Of a stretch of 20,074 bases of DNA, positions 7,568 through 15,132 are shown piece by piece (the first letter of the stretch is position 1; each line of letters starts with the position of its first letter). The DNA is from Thermohalobaculum sp035527255 (GTDB taxonomy: Bacteria; Pseudomonadota; Alphaproteobacteria; Rhodobacterales; Rhodobacteraceae), in contig DATLAW010000212.1 in the NCBI GenBank assembly GCA_035527255.1, forward strand, positions 1-20,074. Direction: 5' to 3'. A model generated the notes under the pieces. It had not been told where the DNA came from. It saw nothing but the letters and a program-made list of their open reading frames with translations, and made no database searches. Position numbers and translations under genes: made by a program.

Positions 7568-8329
7568 TCAGATGATATCAGTCAAGATCAGTGTGGTTCC
7601 GGCCAGCGCCATGGCCAGCCCGGTTAGGCGCCCGGCACGCGCCGCACCGGGTGCCGCCTTCTCCAGCAGCATCAGCAACCCCAGCGCCGCCATCCAGGCC
7701 AGGTTCATCGCGCCGAATAGAAACATCAGTGCCATCAGCGCCCAGCAACAGCCGATGCATACCAGCCCATGAAACATCCCCATGCGCAACGCCCCGCCAA
7801 TGCCCTCGCGCCAATGGCTCATGAAGTGCGCCATCGGATTGCGGCACAATGTCAGGCAGGTCTGCTTCAGCGGTGTCACCTGATATAGACCGGCCAGCAC
7901 CAACAACCCACCCGCCACCGCACCCTGTGGCAGCGTGGCGGAAATTTTCGCGATCTCGCCGCCGAACAGGGACTGCGCGCTGCCCGCAACAACAGCGAAG
8001 CCGCCCCAGGCGACCAGATAGCCGCCGGCAAAGCCAACAACATGCGCGCCCCGCCGCGCCTCGATCCGCCGGGTCAACCGCACATACATATCGATCGCCG
8101 GGGCTGCGGTCGGCAGTATCATGGCGATGCTCATCAGCACCCAGATTGCCACCGCCCCTGGCAATGCGGTGCTGAACGGCAGGGCGATCCCCCGGCACAG
8201 CTCCGACAGCCAGTCGATGTCAGGCCCGTGATGCGCCCCGTGCAGAACCGCCAACGCAACCCACGCCGCCAAGGATCCCAGCGCCACGCCGCCAAAGGCC
8301 AGCATCCGGGGCCGGTCCAGATACGGCAT
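7568..8329 (-). CDS. DUF2182 predicted metal-binding integral membrane protein
   Basis: A polytopic inner-membrane protein of 253 residues from the ATG at 8329 (MPYLDRPRML...). About six or seven hydrophobic segments are visible, near residues 9-30, 50-75, 97-118, 135-152, 183-207, 210-223 and 236-252. DUF2182 landmarks are IWVLMSIAMILPTAAP (62-77), CLTLCRNPMAHFMSHWREG (158-176) and GMFHGLVCIGCCWALMALMF (184-203), with Cys158, 162, 191, 194 and 195 and several His as candidate metal ligands. The frame is open further upstream, but 8329 is the first ATG that does not overlap the regulator gene and it gives the family's usual N-terminus. The ribosome site is weak. It lies 26 bp after the GntR-family stop and 13 bp before the DUF1326 gene. 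Transport or metal handling is a guess from the ligands only. Confidence 0.88.
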   Translation of the reverse strand: MPYLDRPRMLAFGGVALGSLAAWVALAVLHGAHHGPDIDWLSELCRGIALPFSTALPGAVAIWVLMSIAMILPTAAPAIDMYVRLTRRIEARRGAHVVGFAGGYLVAWGGFAVVAGSAQSLFGGEIAKISATLPQGAVAGGLLVLAGLYQVTPLKQTCLTLCRNPMAHFMSHWREGIGGALRMGMFHGLVCIGCCWALMALMFLFGAMNLAWMAALGLLMLLEKAAPGAARAGRLTGLAMALAGTTLILTDII

Positions 8330-8355
8330 GGCTGCAGTTTGTGTTGCCGAATTGC

Positions 8356-9120
8356 TCAACGTTTGCCCCGCCCGGCGGACCTTAATTCTTGCGCCTTGCC
8401 AACCAGCCGGGCGGTGTAGTCCGACACCTCCCGCAACGTGGCAATCACGCTGTCGCCATCGCGCCGCTCCAGCGCTGCGCACAGATGCTCGTGGCGGGTC
8501 GCAATCTCGGCCCGGTCGCGGCTTTTGAAGGTGATCATGTTCAACAGCGGCTGCACTGCCTCGATCACGCCCGCCATCTGGAACGCCAGCAGCGGGTTGC
8601 CCGCCGCATCGACCAACGCCCGATAATAGCGCACATCCGAGGCGCAGAACGCCTCGTCCGTCGTCGCCGGGTCGCGCTGGATCTGCACCTCGGCGCGCAT
8701 TGCCTGCAGATGCGTTGCCTGGTGCCTCTCGGCGGCCAGCGGCACACAGGCGGTCAGCAGGGTCAACCGCGCCTCGCCAACCGTCTCGGCCGAAACCGGC
8801 GCCATCGTCATCAGCATCGTTGCCGTAGTGACCAGTTGGTCATGCGCCTCGGACCACGACATGCGATTGATGAAGTTGCCGCCCGTGGCCCCCCGGCGCG
8901 TGCGGATCAGGTTCTGCGCCGCCAGCCGTTTCAACGCTTCGCGCACAGTCGGGCGCGACACCCCAAAGCGCGCCGCCAGCTCGTGCTCGCTGGGCAGGCG
9001 CTCGTCGACGACCATCTGGCCATTCAGGATCAGCGCCCTGATCGCCTCGGCGATCTGATGCCCTGCGCCTGGCTCAGGCGGCACGAAGTCTGCGAAACCT
9101 TCTGTGGCAGTCCTGATCAT
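8356..9120 (-). CDS. GntR-family transcriptional regulator, FadR (FCD) subfamily
   Basis: A cytosolic DNA-binding regulator with a ligand-binding FCD domain. From the ATG at 9120 the product has 254 residues. The winged helix lies at about 18-82: HQIAEAIRALILNGQMVVDE, then RLPSEHELAARFGVSRPTVR, EALKRLAAQNLIRTRRGATG. The C-terminal all-helical FCD part contains SDVRYYRALVDAAGNPLLAF and the RHEHLCAALERRDGDSVIAT helix, with Asp/His positions that bind metal in many FCD proteins. The frame is open to a start at 9195, but that would put the palindrome at 9163-9186 inside the coding sequence, so I prefer 9120. The gene is divergent from the acuI-like gene and is followed 26 bp later by DUF2182, so it may control both sides and itself. 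Confidence 0.9.
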   Translation of the reverse strand: MIRTATEGFADFVPPEPGAGHQIAEAIRALILNGQMVVDERLPSEHELAARFGVSRPTVREALKRLAAQNLIRTRRGATGGNFINRMSWSEAHDQLVTTATMLMTMAPVSAETVGEARLTLLTACVPLAAERHQATHLQAMRAEVQIQRDPATTDEAFCASDVRYYRALVDAAGNPLLAFQMAGVIEAVQPLLNMITFKSRDRAEIATRHEHLCAALERRDGDSVIATLREVSDYTARLVGKAQELRSAGRGKR

Positions 9121-9162
9121 ATGGTGCCATCCCGCGTTGCGATCTGTCGCACCTTGCCAAAT

Positions 9163-9186
9163 AATCAATTGTTTGACAATTTGATT
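9163..9186. promoter_or_regulatory. Probable GntR/FadR-type operator overlapping a -35 box
   Basis: The core TTGTTTGACAA (9169-9179) is a TTGT-N3-ACAA palindrome of the kind bound by FadR-subfamily GntR proteins. It sits in an imperfect extended inverted repeat, with AATCAATTGT on the left and ACAATTTGATT on the right (one extra base). It lies midway between the divergent GntR gene (start 9120) and the acuI-like gene (start 9250). A consensus -35 hexamer TTGACA for the plus strand (9173-9178) is embedded in it, so binding would block transcription of acuI. I did not find a convincing matching -10 box. Binding by the neighbouring regulator is inference. Confidence 0.65.
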
Positions 9187-9249
9187 CTCGGGCACCAGAG
9201 ATAGGCCCAGACAGACTCCATTCTATGCCCATTGCAGGAGGACGCCGCC

Positions 9250-10242
9250 ATGGCATTCAAGGCTCTCATCGTCGACAAGGCCGAGGACGGCACCATCAGC
9301 CAGTCGATCGAGGCAATCGGCGAGGACCGGCTACCCGAAGCCGATGTCACCGTGGCGGTCGAATACTCGACCCTGAACTACAAGGACGGCCTTTGCCTGA
9401 CCGGCAGCGGCGGGCTGGTGCGCAAATACCCCCATGTTCCGGGCATCGATCTCGCCGGCACCGTCGAGAAGTCCGACAACCCAGCCTACCGGCCCGGCGA
9501 CAAAGTCGTCCTGACCGGCTGGCGCGTCGGCGAGGCATGGTGGGGCGGCTATGCCCAGAAGGCGCGGGTCAAGGCTGAATGGCTGACCCCGCTGCCCGAC
9601 GGCATCACTACCCGCCAGGCAATGGCGGTCGGCACGGCGGGTTTCACCGCGATGCTGGCGGTGATGGCGCTCGAGCAGCATGGCTTGGCGCAGTGGAAGG
9701 GCCCGGTCCTGGTAACCGGTGCCGCCGGCGGCGTCGGCTCGGTCGCCACAGCGATCCTCAGCCATCTCGGCTACGAGATCGCCGCAGTGACCGGCCGGCC
9801 CGAGACATCCGACTACCTGACCACCCTTGGCGCCACCCGGATCATCCCGCGCGACGAGTTGGCCGAACCGTCCGCCAAGCCGTTGGAGGCCGAGGTTTGG
9901 GCCGGCTGCGTCGATGCCGTTGGCGGCTCGATGCTGGCGCGTGTGCTGACCCAAATGAAATACGGCGCCTCGGTCGCAGCGGTCGGTCTCGCCGGCGGCG
10001 CCAAGCTGCCGACCACGGTGATCCCGTTCCTGCTGCGCGGTGTGAACCTGCTGGGGATCGATTCGGTGATGCAACCGTCCGCCAACCGGGTCACCGCCTG
10101 GCAGCGCATCGCCCGCGACCTGCCAATGGACCGGCTCGATGCGATGGTGTCGGAGGCGACCCTCAGTGATTTGCCGGACCTGGGTGCCGCAATCCTGAAA
10201 GGTCAGGTCAAGGGCCGCGTCGTGGTAGACGTGAACGCCTGA
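9250..10242 (+). CDS. acuI: Acrylyl-CoA reductase (NADPH), AcuI/YhdH family
   Basis: A cytosolic zinc-free medium-chain dehydrogenase/reductase. The AcuI/YhdH family reduces acrylyl-CoA to propionyl-CoA, in DMSP/acrylate breakdown or 3-hydroxypropionate assimilation. The product is 330 residues. Visible are the N-terminal catalytic domain with STLNYKDGLCLTGSGG (40-55) and VPGIDLAGTVEKSD (63-76), the GDKVVLTGWRVGEAWWGGYA stretch (83-102), the dinucleotide loop VTGAAGGVGSVATA (155-168) followed by VTGRPET (NADPH-type second strand), and C-terminal GRVVVDVN. The family zinc ligands of alcohol dehydrogenases are absent, as expected. A near-perfect AGGAGG (9236-9241) lies 8 bp before the ATG at 9250, so the upstream TTG is rejected as a start. 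Divergence from a GntR regulator and the shared operator suggest inducible expression. No DMSP lyase gene is seen nearby. Confidence 0.92.
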   Translation: MAFKALIVDKAEDGTISQSIEAIGEDRLPEADVTVAVEYSTLNYKDGLCLTGSGGLVRKYPHVPGIDLAGTVEKSDNPAYRPGDKVVLTGWRVGEAWWGGYAQKARVKAEWLTPLPDGITTRQAMAVGTAGFTAMLAVMALEQHGLAQWKGPVLVTGAAGGVGSVATAILSHLGYEIAAVTGRPETSDYLTTLGATRIIPRDELAEPSAKPLEAEVWAGCVDAVGGSMLARVLTQMKYGASVAAVGLAGGAKLPTTVIPFLLRGVNLLGIDSVMQPSANRVTAWQRIARDLPMDRLDAMVSEATLSDLPDLGAAILKGQVKGRVVVDVNA

Positions 10243-10256
10243 TCGTTCGGGTGTCG

Positions 10257-10361
10257 GGTGCGTGCTTGTGCGCACCATCAACACTACCAATACCTTTGCC
10301 CATGGCGGGTTGGTTACCTGCTTGCACGCACCATTGACCATGCGCCATGGTGCGTGCGAGC
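10257..10361. repeat. Cluster of related inverted repeats in the acuI to aminotransferase gap
   Basis: The 153-bp gap carries three copies of a 9-mer GGTGCGTGC: direct at 10257-10265, inverted inside 10321-10333 and direct at 10349-10357. The last two form a 15-bp stem (10320-10334 with 10347-10361, one mismatch that is a G-U pair in RNA) around a 12-nt loop. The first copy makes its own 6-bp GGTGCG/CGCACC hairpin (10257-10276). There is no T tract, so it is not a standard intrinsic terminator. It may be a repetitive palindromic element or an RNA structure in the leader of the next gene. Confidence 0.7.
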
Positions 10362-10395
10362 ACACACCCCAAAACCCGTTTCCGCGGAGCAGCAA

Positions 10396-11622
10396 ATGAT
10401 CCAGTTCGACCTCGACTTCGTCCGTGCGCAATTCCCCGCTTTCTCGGAACCCTCGCTCCAGGGCTGGGCTTTCTTCGAGAACGCCGGCGGCTCCTACGCG
10501 GCAGCGGCGACAGTGCAGCGCCTGGATGATTTCTACCGGAAGACCAAGGTTCAACCCTACGGGCCCTATCCGGCCGCAGCCGAGGGCGGCGCGCTGATGG
10601 ACGAGGCGCACCGGCGCATCGCCGCCTGTCTGAACGTCGCTACGGACGAGGTTCATTTCGGCCCGTCGACCAGCCAGAACACCTATGTGCTGGCCAGATC
10701 GCTCCGCTCGCTTATGGCAGAAGGCGACGAGGTCATCGTCACCAATCAGGACCACGAAGCCAATTCCGGCGCTTGGCGGCGGCTGGCGGAGTCCGGGATC
10801 GTTGTGCGTGAATGGCAGGTCGATCCTGATACCGGCCACCTCGATCCGGCCGATCTCGACCGCCTCCTGTCGGACAAAACCCGGCTGGTTGCCTTCCCGC
10901 ATGCCTCGAACATCGTCGCCGAGATCAATCCGGTGGCCGAGATCACAGCAAAGATCCGGCAGGCGGGGGCAATCTCGGTTGTCGATGGCGTGTCTTACGC
11001 CCCGCACGGCTTGCCGGATGTCGATGCGCTGGGACCGGATGTCTATCTGTTCTCCAGCTACAAGGTTTACGGACCGCATCAGGGGGTCATGGTGGTGCGC
11101 CGCGCGCTGGCTCAGCGCGCCGCCAATCAGGGCCACTACTTCAATGCCGGGCATATATCCAAACGCTTCACCCCGGCCGGGCCGGACCACGCCCAGATCG
11201 CCGCGATGGGCGGTATCGTCGACTATACCGATGCTCTCTATAACCACCATTTCACCACCAAGCTCGACGCTGGTGAGCGGGCGTGCCAGGTCCACGACCT
11301 GATGCGCGGGCAGGAAATCACCCTGATGCGACCGCTGCTGGAATACCTGCGCGGGCGCAACGATATCCGCCTGCTCGGCCCCAGCGATGCAGAAAGCCGC
11401 GCCCCGACCATCGCGCTGGCCCATGCCCGCCCCGGCGAAGATCTGGCCCGCGATCTGGCCCAGCATCACATCATGGCCGGCGGTGGCGATTTCTACGCCG
11501 TTCGGCTGATCGAGGCGCTGGGGATCGATCCGGCACACGGGGTGTTGCGGCTGTCATTCCTGCATTACACCTCGCCCGCCGAGGTCGATCAACTCATCAA
11601 GGCGCTGGACCAAGTTCTCTGA
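10396..11622 (+). CDS. Cysteine desulfurase-like class V aminotransferase (VC1184 subfamily type)
   Basis: A PLP-dependent fold-type I enzyme of 408 residues, resembling the cysteine desulfurase-like family typified by VC1184. Its real substrate is not established. Visible are the PLP-phosphate region GPSTSQNTYVLARSL (89-103), His120 in NQDHEANSGAW (118-127), the cofactor-binding SVVDGVSYAPHG (194-205) with Asp197, and the Schiff-base lysine Lys223 in FSSYKVYGPHQG (219-230). The N-terminus FENAGGSYAA is the family's substrate-side motif. I see no cysteine in the loop where SufS/IscS carry their catalytic Cys, so desulfurase activity is doubtful. The start at 10396 has a GGAG box 6 bp upstream and gives the normal N-terminus; an upstream in-frame start would read through the inverted repeats. 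The stop overlaps rsmD by one base (TGATG). Confidence 0.88.
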   Translation: MIQFDLDFVRAQFPAFSEPSLQGWAFFENAGGSYAAAATVQRLDDFYRKTKVQPYGPYPAAAEGGALMDEAHRRIAACLNVATDEVHFGPSTSQNTYVLARSLRSLMAEGDEVIVTNQDHEANSGAWRRLAESGIVVREWQVDPDTGHLDPADLDRLLSDKTRLVAFPHASNIVAEINPVAEITAKIRQAGAISVVDGVSYAPHGLPDVDALGPDVYLFSSYKVYGPHQGVMVVRRALAQRAANQGHYFNAGHISKRFTPAGPDHAQIAAMGGIVDYTDALYNHHFTTKLDAGERACQVHDLMRGQEITLMRPLLEYLRGRNDIRLLGPSDAESRAPTIALAHARPGEDLARDLAQHHIMAGGGDFYAVRLIEALGIDPAHGVLRLSFLHYTSPAEVDQLIKALDQVL

Positions 11623-12215
11623 TGCGCATCATCGGCGGGCAGTTTCGCGGCAAGCGTTTGGCTGGCCCTCGCGCTGCCGGCGGTGGCGAGGCACATCTGC
11701 GTCCAACCTCGGACCGGGTGCGCGAGTCGCTGTTCAACCTGCTGGCACATGGTGACTACGGCGACCCGCCGCCGCCAGAGGGACGCCGCGTCCTCGATCT
11801 ATTCGCCGGAACCGGGGCGCTGGGGCTTGAAGCTCTGTCGCGCGGCGCGGCGCGGGTGCTGTTCATCGACGATTTTGCGACCGCGCGGGCGTTAATGCGC
11901 GAGAATCTCGATACGCTCGGTGTCATCGGACAGACCAAGATATGGCGTCGCGACGCCACCAAGCTCGGTCCTTGCCGGGGCGATCCCTACGATCTGATCT
12001 TCGCCGATCCGCCCTATGGGAAAGGGCAGGGCGCTACGGCCCTGGCCTCGGCGTGGGAGGGTGGTTGGATCGCACCCGGCGCGATCATTGTGCTGGAGCA
12101 CGGCGCCGAGGACGAGATTCCAGCCGCCGCCTGGCTCCAGATCGCCGATCAGCGCCGCTACGGTGAAACAGCGATCACAATCTTTTGGGCTGCCGCCCAG
12201 CCGTCGGATCAGTAG
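11622..12215 (+). CDS. rsmD: 16S rRNA (guanine(966)-N(2))-methyltransferase RsmD
   Basis: Transfers a methyl group from S-adenosylmethionine to N2 of G966 of 16S rRNA during 30S assembly. The 197 residues start MRIIGGQFRGKRLAGP, typical of RsmD. The LRPTSDRVRESLFNLL segment (26-41), the SAM-binding motif I VLDLFAGTGALGLEALSRGA (57-76), the acidic strand VLFIDDF and the catalytic DPPY motif (129-132, in LIFADPPYGKG) are all present. The ATG overlaps the stop of the aminotransferase gene, so translation is probably coupled. The last 7 bp overlap the end of the convergent lipoprotein gene. Length and motifs agree with a complete, functional enzyme. Confidence 0.95.
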   Translation: MRIIGGQFRGKRLAGPRAAGGGEAHLRPTSDRVRESLFNLLAHGDYGDPPPPEGRRVLDLFAGTGALGLEALSRGAARVLFIDDFATARALMRENLDTLGVIGQTKIWRRDATKLGPCRGDPYDLIFADPPYGKGQGATALASAWEGGWIAPGAIIVLEHGAEDEIPAAAWLQIADQRRYGETAITIFWAAAQPSDQ

Positions 12216-12454
12216 CCATATCCTTGTCGGCCCTCGGCAGCGTCATCGATGGTGCCAACAAGCGCCCCCGCCGCCGCGCCCAGAACGGCGCCCCGGGCGG
12301 CATTCTTGACCGGATGCTTGAATATCGATCCGACAACCAGGCCAGTTGCGCCGCCAATCAAGCCGCCCTGCAGCGACGTTCGCGCCGTATGCTCGGTGCA
12401 GGCGCCCAGCATCAGGGTCGCCACAACCGCCAAAATCATCATTTTACTGCGCAT
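12209..12454 (-). CDS. Small glycine-zipper lipoprotein
   Basis: An 81-residue predicted outer-membrane or envelope lipoprotein. The start at 12454 (MRSKMMILAVVATLMLGACT) has a GGAGG box 8 bp upstream; a start 15 bp earlier is possible. A basic N-terminus, a hydrophobic segment and the lipobox LGAC (Cys19) indicate signal peptidase II processing. The mature part has a glycine-zipper pattern of small residues: LQGGLIGGATGLVVGSI, then ARGAVLGAAAGALVGTIDDA, as in Rcs/17-kDa-antigen-like and YMGG-type lipoproteins that insert in or lie along membranes. The C-terminus is GRQGYGY. It converges with rsmD and overlaps it by 7 bp. The precise function is unknown. Confidence 0.85.
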   Translation of the reverse strand: MRSKMMILAVVATLMLGACTEHTARTSLQGGLIGGATGLVVGSIFKHPVKNAARGAVLGAAAGALVGTIDDAAEGRQGYGY

Positions 12455-12565
12455 TTTTCCCGCCTCCATTTAATTCCAGCCATCCAGCCTCAGGCCACCT
12501 CTTGGCGAATGCCGATGGCCACGCTATAGCCTCACGAAGGGTTCTACGCGGCTTGGGGAGAATTC

Positions 12566-13333
12566 ATGCGCATCGGCAAAGATATTTCTGCCATCGTGAC
12601 CGGCGGAGCCACCGGCCTCGGCGAGGCTTGCGTCCGTGCGCTCCGCGTGCGGGGCGCCCCGGTGGCCGTGTTCGACCTGCAAAAGGACCGCGGCGCGGCC
12701 CTGGCCGCCGAGATTGGCGCATTGTTTGTCGAGACCGATGTCACCAGCGACACCAGCGTCAGCGCCGCACTCGACCGGGCAGCCGCGGCCCATGGCATCG
12801 CCCGCATCGTCATCAACTGCGCCGGGATCGCCCCAGCGATGAAAACTGCCGGATCGAAGGGCGCCCACGATATGAGCGTCTTCGAGCGGGTCATCGCCAT
12901 CAACCTGGTCGGCACCATGCGGGTCATGTCGCTGGCCGCCCAAGCGATGCGCGAAGCCGAGCCGCTGGATGCGGATGGCTGTCGCGGGGTGATCATCAAC
13001 ACCGCCTCGGTTGCCGCGTTCGAGGGTCAGATGGGGCAGGCCGCCTATGCCTCGTCGAAGGGTGGCGTCGCCGCGCTGACCTTGCCGGCGGCGCGCGATC
13101 TGGCCCGCGACGGCATCCGGGTCGCCGCCATCGCGCCGGGCATCTTCGGCACGCCAATGCTGCGCGGCCTGCCACAGGAGGTGCAGGACAGCCTGGCCGC
13201 CCAAGTGCCGTTCCCGGTGCGCCTCGGCGACCCGAAAGAATTTGCCGAACTCGTCTGTTTCATCGCCGAGACAGGCTATATGAACGGCGAGGTAATCCGC
13301 CTCGACGGCGCCATCCGCATGGGAGCCCGCTGA
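12566..13333 (+). CDS. SDR-family 3-hydroxyacyl-CoA dehydrogenase, HSD10-like
   Basis: A cytosolic NAD-dependent short-chain dehydrogenase/reductase of 255 residues. It closely resembles type 2 3-hydroxyacyl-CoA dehydrogenase (HSD17B10), which oxidises short-chain 3-hydroxyacyl-CoA in fatty acid and branched amino acid breakdown. Seen are the cofactor loop VTGGATGLGEA (11-21), Asp37 giving NAD preference, the NCAGIAPA strand (84-91) and the catalytic set Asn113, Ser148, Tyr161 and Lys165. The stretches NTASVAAFEGQMGQAAYASS and APGIFGTPMLRGLPQEVQDS match the HSD10 branch, as does the C-terminal NGEVIRLDGAIRM. A GGGGAG box precedes the ATG. Peroxiredoxin follows 26 bp downstream, probably in the same operon. 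The substrate within short or branched chains cannot be read from sequence. Confidence 0.9.
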   Translation: MRIGKDISAIVTGGATGLGEACVRALRVRGAPVAVFDLQKDRGAALAAEIGALFVETDVTSDTSVSAALDRAAAAHGIARIVINCAGIAPAMKTAGSKGAHDMSVFERVIAINLVGTMRVMSLAAQAMREAEPLDADGCRGVIINTASVAAFEGQMGQAAYASSKGGVAALTLPAARDLARDGIRVAAIAPGIFGTPMLRGLPQEVQDSLAAQVPFPVRLGDPKEFAELVCFIAETGYMNGEVIRLDGAIRMGAR

Positions 13334-13359
13334 GGCATTCAACGAGGGAGTGAAAAAGC

Positions 13360-13848
13360 ATGACGATTTCCGTGGGTGACCGGCTGCCCGAGGCGACGCT
13401 GTTCGAGCTGACCGATCAGGGGCCGGCGCAGGTCGCCAGCGCCGATGTTTTTCGGGGCAAAACTGTCGCACTGTTCGGCCTGCCCGGCGCCTTCACGCCG
13501 ACCTGCCACAAAAGCCACATGCCGGGGTTTATCGCCGCCGCCCCCGCTTTACAGGCGAAAGGGATCGATGCGATCGTCTGCCTCACCGTCAATGACCCGC
13601 ATGTCGCCGCCGAATGGGGCCGGGTGACCGGTGCGACGGCGGCGGGCATCCGCATCCTCGGCGACTCGCTGGCCGAGTTGACCTTGGCCATGGGGATGGA
13701 ATTCGACGGCTCGGTGCGCGGCCTCGGCATTCGCTGCAAACGGTTCTCGGCGCTGATCCGTGACGGCGAGGTGGCGATCCTGAACCTCGAACCCGCACCC
13801 GGCACGCCCACCTGCACCTCCGCCGAGGTCCTGCTCGACCAGATCTGA
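13360..13848 (+). CDS. Peroxiredoxin, PRX5 type
   Basis: A thiol peroxidase of 162 residues that reduces hydrogen peroxide and alkyl hydroperoxides in the cytosol, in this subfamily often with glutathione/glutaredoxin or thioredoxin as reductant. The peroxidatic cysteine is Cys49 in the family motif PGAFTPTCHKSHMP. The VCLTVNDPHVAAEWGR segment and the ADLT-like LAELTLAMGMEFD are typical of PRX5-type proteins. Other cysteines are Cys71, Cys126 (GIRCKRFSALI) and Cys152 (GTPTCTSAEVLL). Cys152 is placed where some atypical 2-Cys members have a resolving cysteine. A GAGGGAG box precedes the start. It follows the SDR gene closely and converges with the DUF482 gene. Confidence 0.93.
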   Translation: MTISVGDRLPEATLFELTDQGPAQVASADVFRGKTVALFGLPGAFTPTCHKSHMPGFIAAAPALQAKGIDAIVCLTVNDPHVAAEWGRVTGATAAGIRILGDSLAELTLAMGMEFDGSVRGLGIRCKRFSALIRDGEVAILNLEPAPGTPTCTSAEVLLDQI

Positions 13849-13879
13849 TCCGCCCCCGACCTACTTGCTGATTCCGTCC

Positions 13880-15067
13880 TCACACCTCCTTCCGAAACGG
13901 CGTCATCTCGCGCAGCGCCGCGTTCTCCCGCGCCACCGCGGCGCGCTCCTGCTCCAGATAATCCGCCACCGCCCGGCGGAACCCCGGGTCGGGGATCCAG
14001 TGCAGTGACCGCGTCGTCACCGGCTCGTAGCCACGCGCCAGCTTGTGCGGCCCCTGCGCTCCGGCTTCGACGTTGGTCAGGCCGTGGCTGATGGCAAAAT
14101 CGATTGCCTGATAGTAGCAGGTCTCGAAATGCAGGCACGGGTGGTCTTCGGCGCAACCCCAATAGCGACCATACAGCGTGTCGCGGCCGATGAAGTTCAG
14201 CGCACCGGCGATCCAGCGGCCATCGCGTTCGCACAGAACCAGCAGAATGTCGTCGCGCATGGTCTGGTGGATCAGGTCGAAGAACGCCCGCGTCAGATAG
14301 GGCCGCCCCCATTTCCGCATTCCGGTGTCCTGATAGAACAGCCAGAAGGCGTCCCAGTGCCCAGACTCGATCTCGGCGCCCGTGAATTGGCGGATCGTGA
14401 CCCCGGTGGCAACCGCCTGGGCCCGCTCGCGACGGATCATCTTGCGTTTGCGCGATGACAATGCGGCGAGGAATGCCTCAAAGTCGGTATAGCCGTGGCT
14501 ACGCCAGTGAAATTGCTGGTCGGTCCGCTGCAACAGCCCCAGTTCGCCGCCAAGTTCCCATTCCGCATCGATACAAAAGGTTATGTGCAACGACGACAGC
14601 CCATGGCGCTCAGTCAAGCTGATGGCGCCCTGCAGCAGGGCGGCGCGAACGGTGTCCGGCTCGATCGAGCTGTCGGGCCGGACCAGCAGACGTGGCCCGG
14701 TGGCCGGAGTAAACGGCACGGCGGATTGAAGTTTTGGGTAATAGTTCCGACCGGCCCGCTCCCAGGCATGGGCCCAGGAATGGTCGAAGATATACTCACC
14801 CTGGCTGTTGCCCTTGAGATATAGCGGCATCACGCCGACTATTTTTTCCTTAACCGAGGCAACCAGATGATGCGGCGCCCAGCCCGCCTCGGCGACCGCC
14901 GAGCCGCTTTTCTCCAATGCCAGCAGAAAGCGGTGGGTGGTGAATGGCGACAACGCCCATCCGGCGCTGTTTGCCTCCGGCGCAGCGCAGGCATCCCAGT
15001 CAGCGGCGTCGATCCGATCGATGCCAGGCAATACCTGGATATCGACCAGTTGGTCGCCTCCGTCCAT
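13880..15067 (-). CDS. GNAT/FemAB-like protein of the DUF482 family
   Basis: A 395-residue protein of the DUF482 family, called peptidogalycan biosynthesis protein in databases and having an acyltransferase (GNAT/FemAB-like) fold. Its exact reaction is unknown to me. Landmarks are the N-terminal SPFTTHRFLLALEKSGSA, the GVMPLYLKGNSQGEYIFDHS segment with HAWERAGRNYYPKLQSAVPF, the basic SSRKRKMIRRERAQA helix, the FYQDTGMRKWGRPYLTRAFF segment, and the C-terminal YGRYWGCAEDHPCLHFETCY followed by GAQGPHKLARGYEPVTTRSL. The protein is soluble with no signal peptide. The ATG has a GGAGAG box upstream. It lies 65 bp after the secretion adaptor gene on the same strand, but co-occurrence in one operon is not certain because DUF482 genes are widely distributed housekeeping-like neighbours. 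Confidence 0.88.
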   Translation of the reverse strand: MDGGDQLVDIQVLPGIDRIDAADWDACAAPEANSAGWALSPFTTHRFLLALEKSGSAVAEAGWAPHHLVASVKEKIVGVMPLYLKGNSQGEYIFDHSWAHAWERAGRNYYPKLQSAVPFTPATGPRLLVRPDSSIEPDTVRAALLQGAISLTERHGLSSLHITFCIDAEWELGGELGLLQRTDQQFHWRSHGYTDFEAFLAALSSRKRKMIRRERAQAVATGVTIRQFTGAEIESGHWDAFWLFYQDTGMRKWGRPYLTRAFFDLIHQTMRDDILLVLCERDGRWIAGALNFIGRDTLYGRYWGCAEDHPCLHFETCYYQAIDFAISHGLTNVEAGAQGPHKLARGYEPVTTRSLHWIPDPGFRRAVADYLEQERAAVARENAALREMTPFRKEV

Positions 15068-15132
15068 CCATTCTCTCCACGATTTTCCCGTTAAAGCTTG
15101 GCAAAAGTGACAATGCCGTCAAGGGCCTGTCG

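Noticed and set aside
9331..11538. A 735-residue minus-strand open frame antisense to the acuI-like and aminotransferase genes.
   Set aside because: It is a high-GC shadow frame: the plus strand has two well-conserved enzymes over the same bases, and its own translation shows no family motifs.
12566..13848. SDR plus peroxiredoxin as a novel redox system.
   Set aside because: Both are ordinary family members and simple operon adjacency is the only link.
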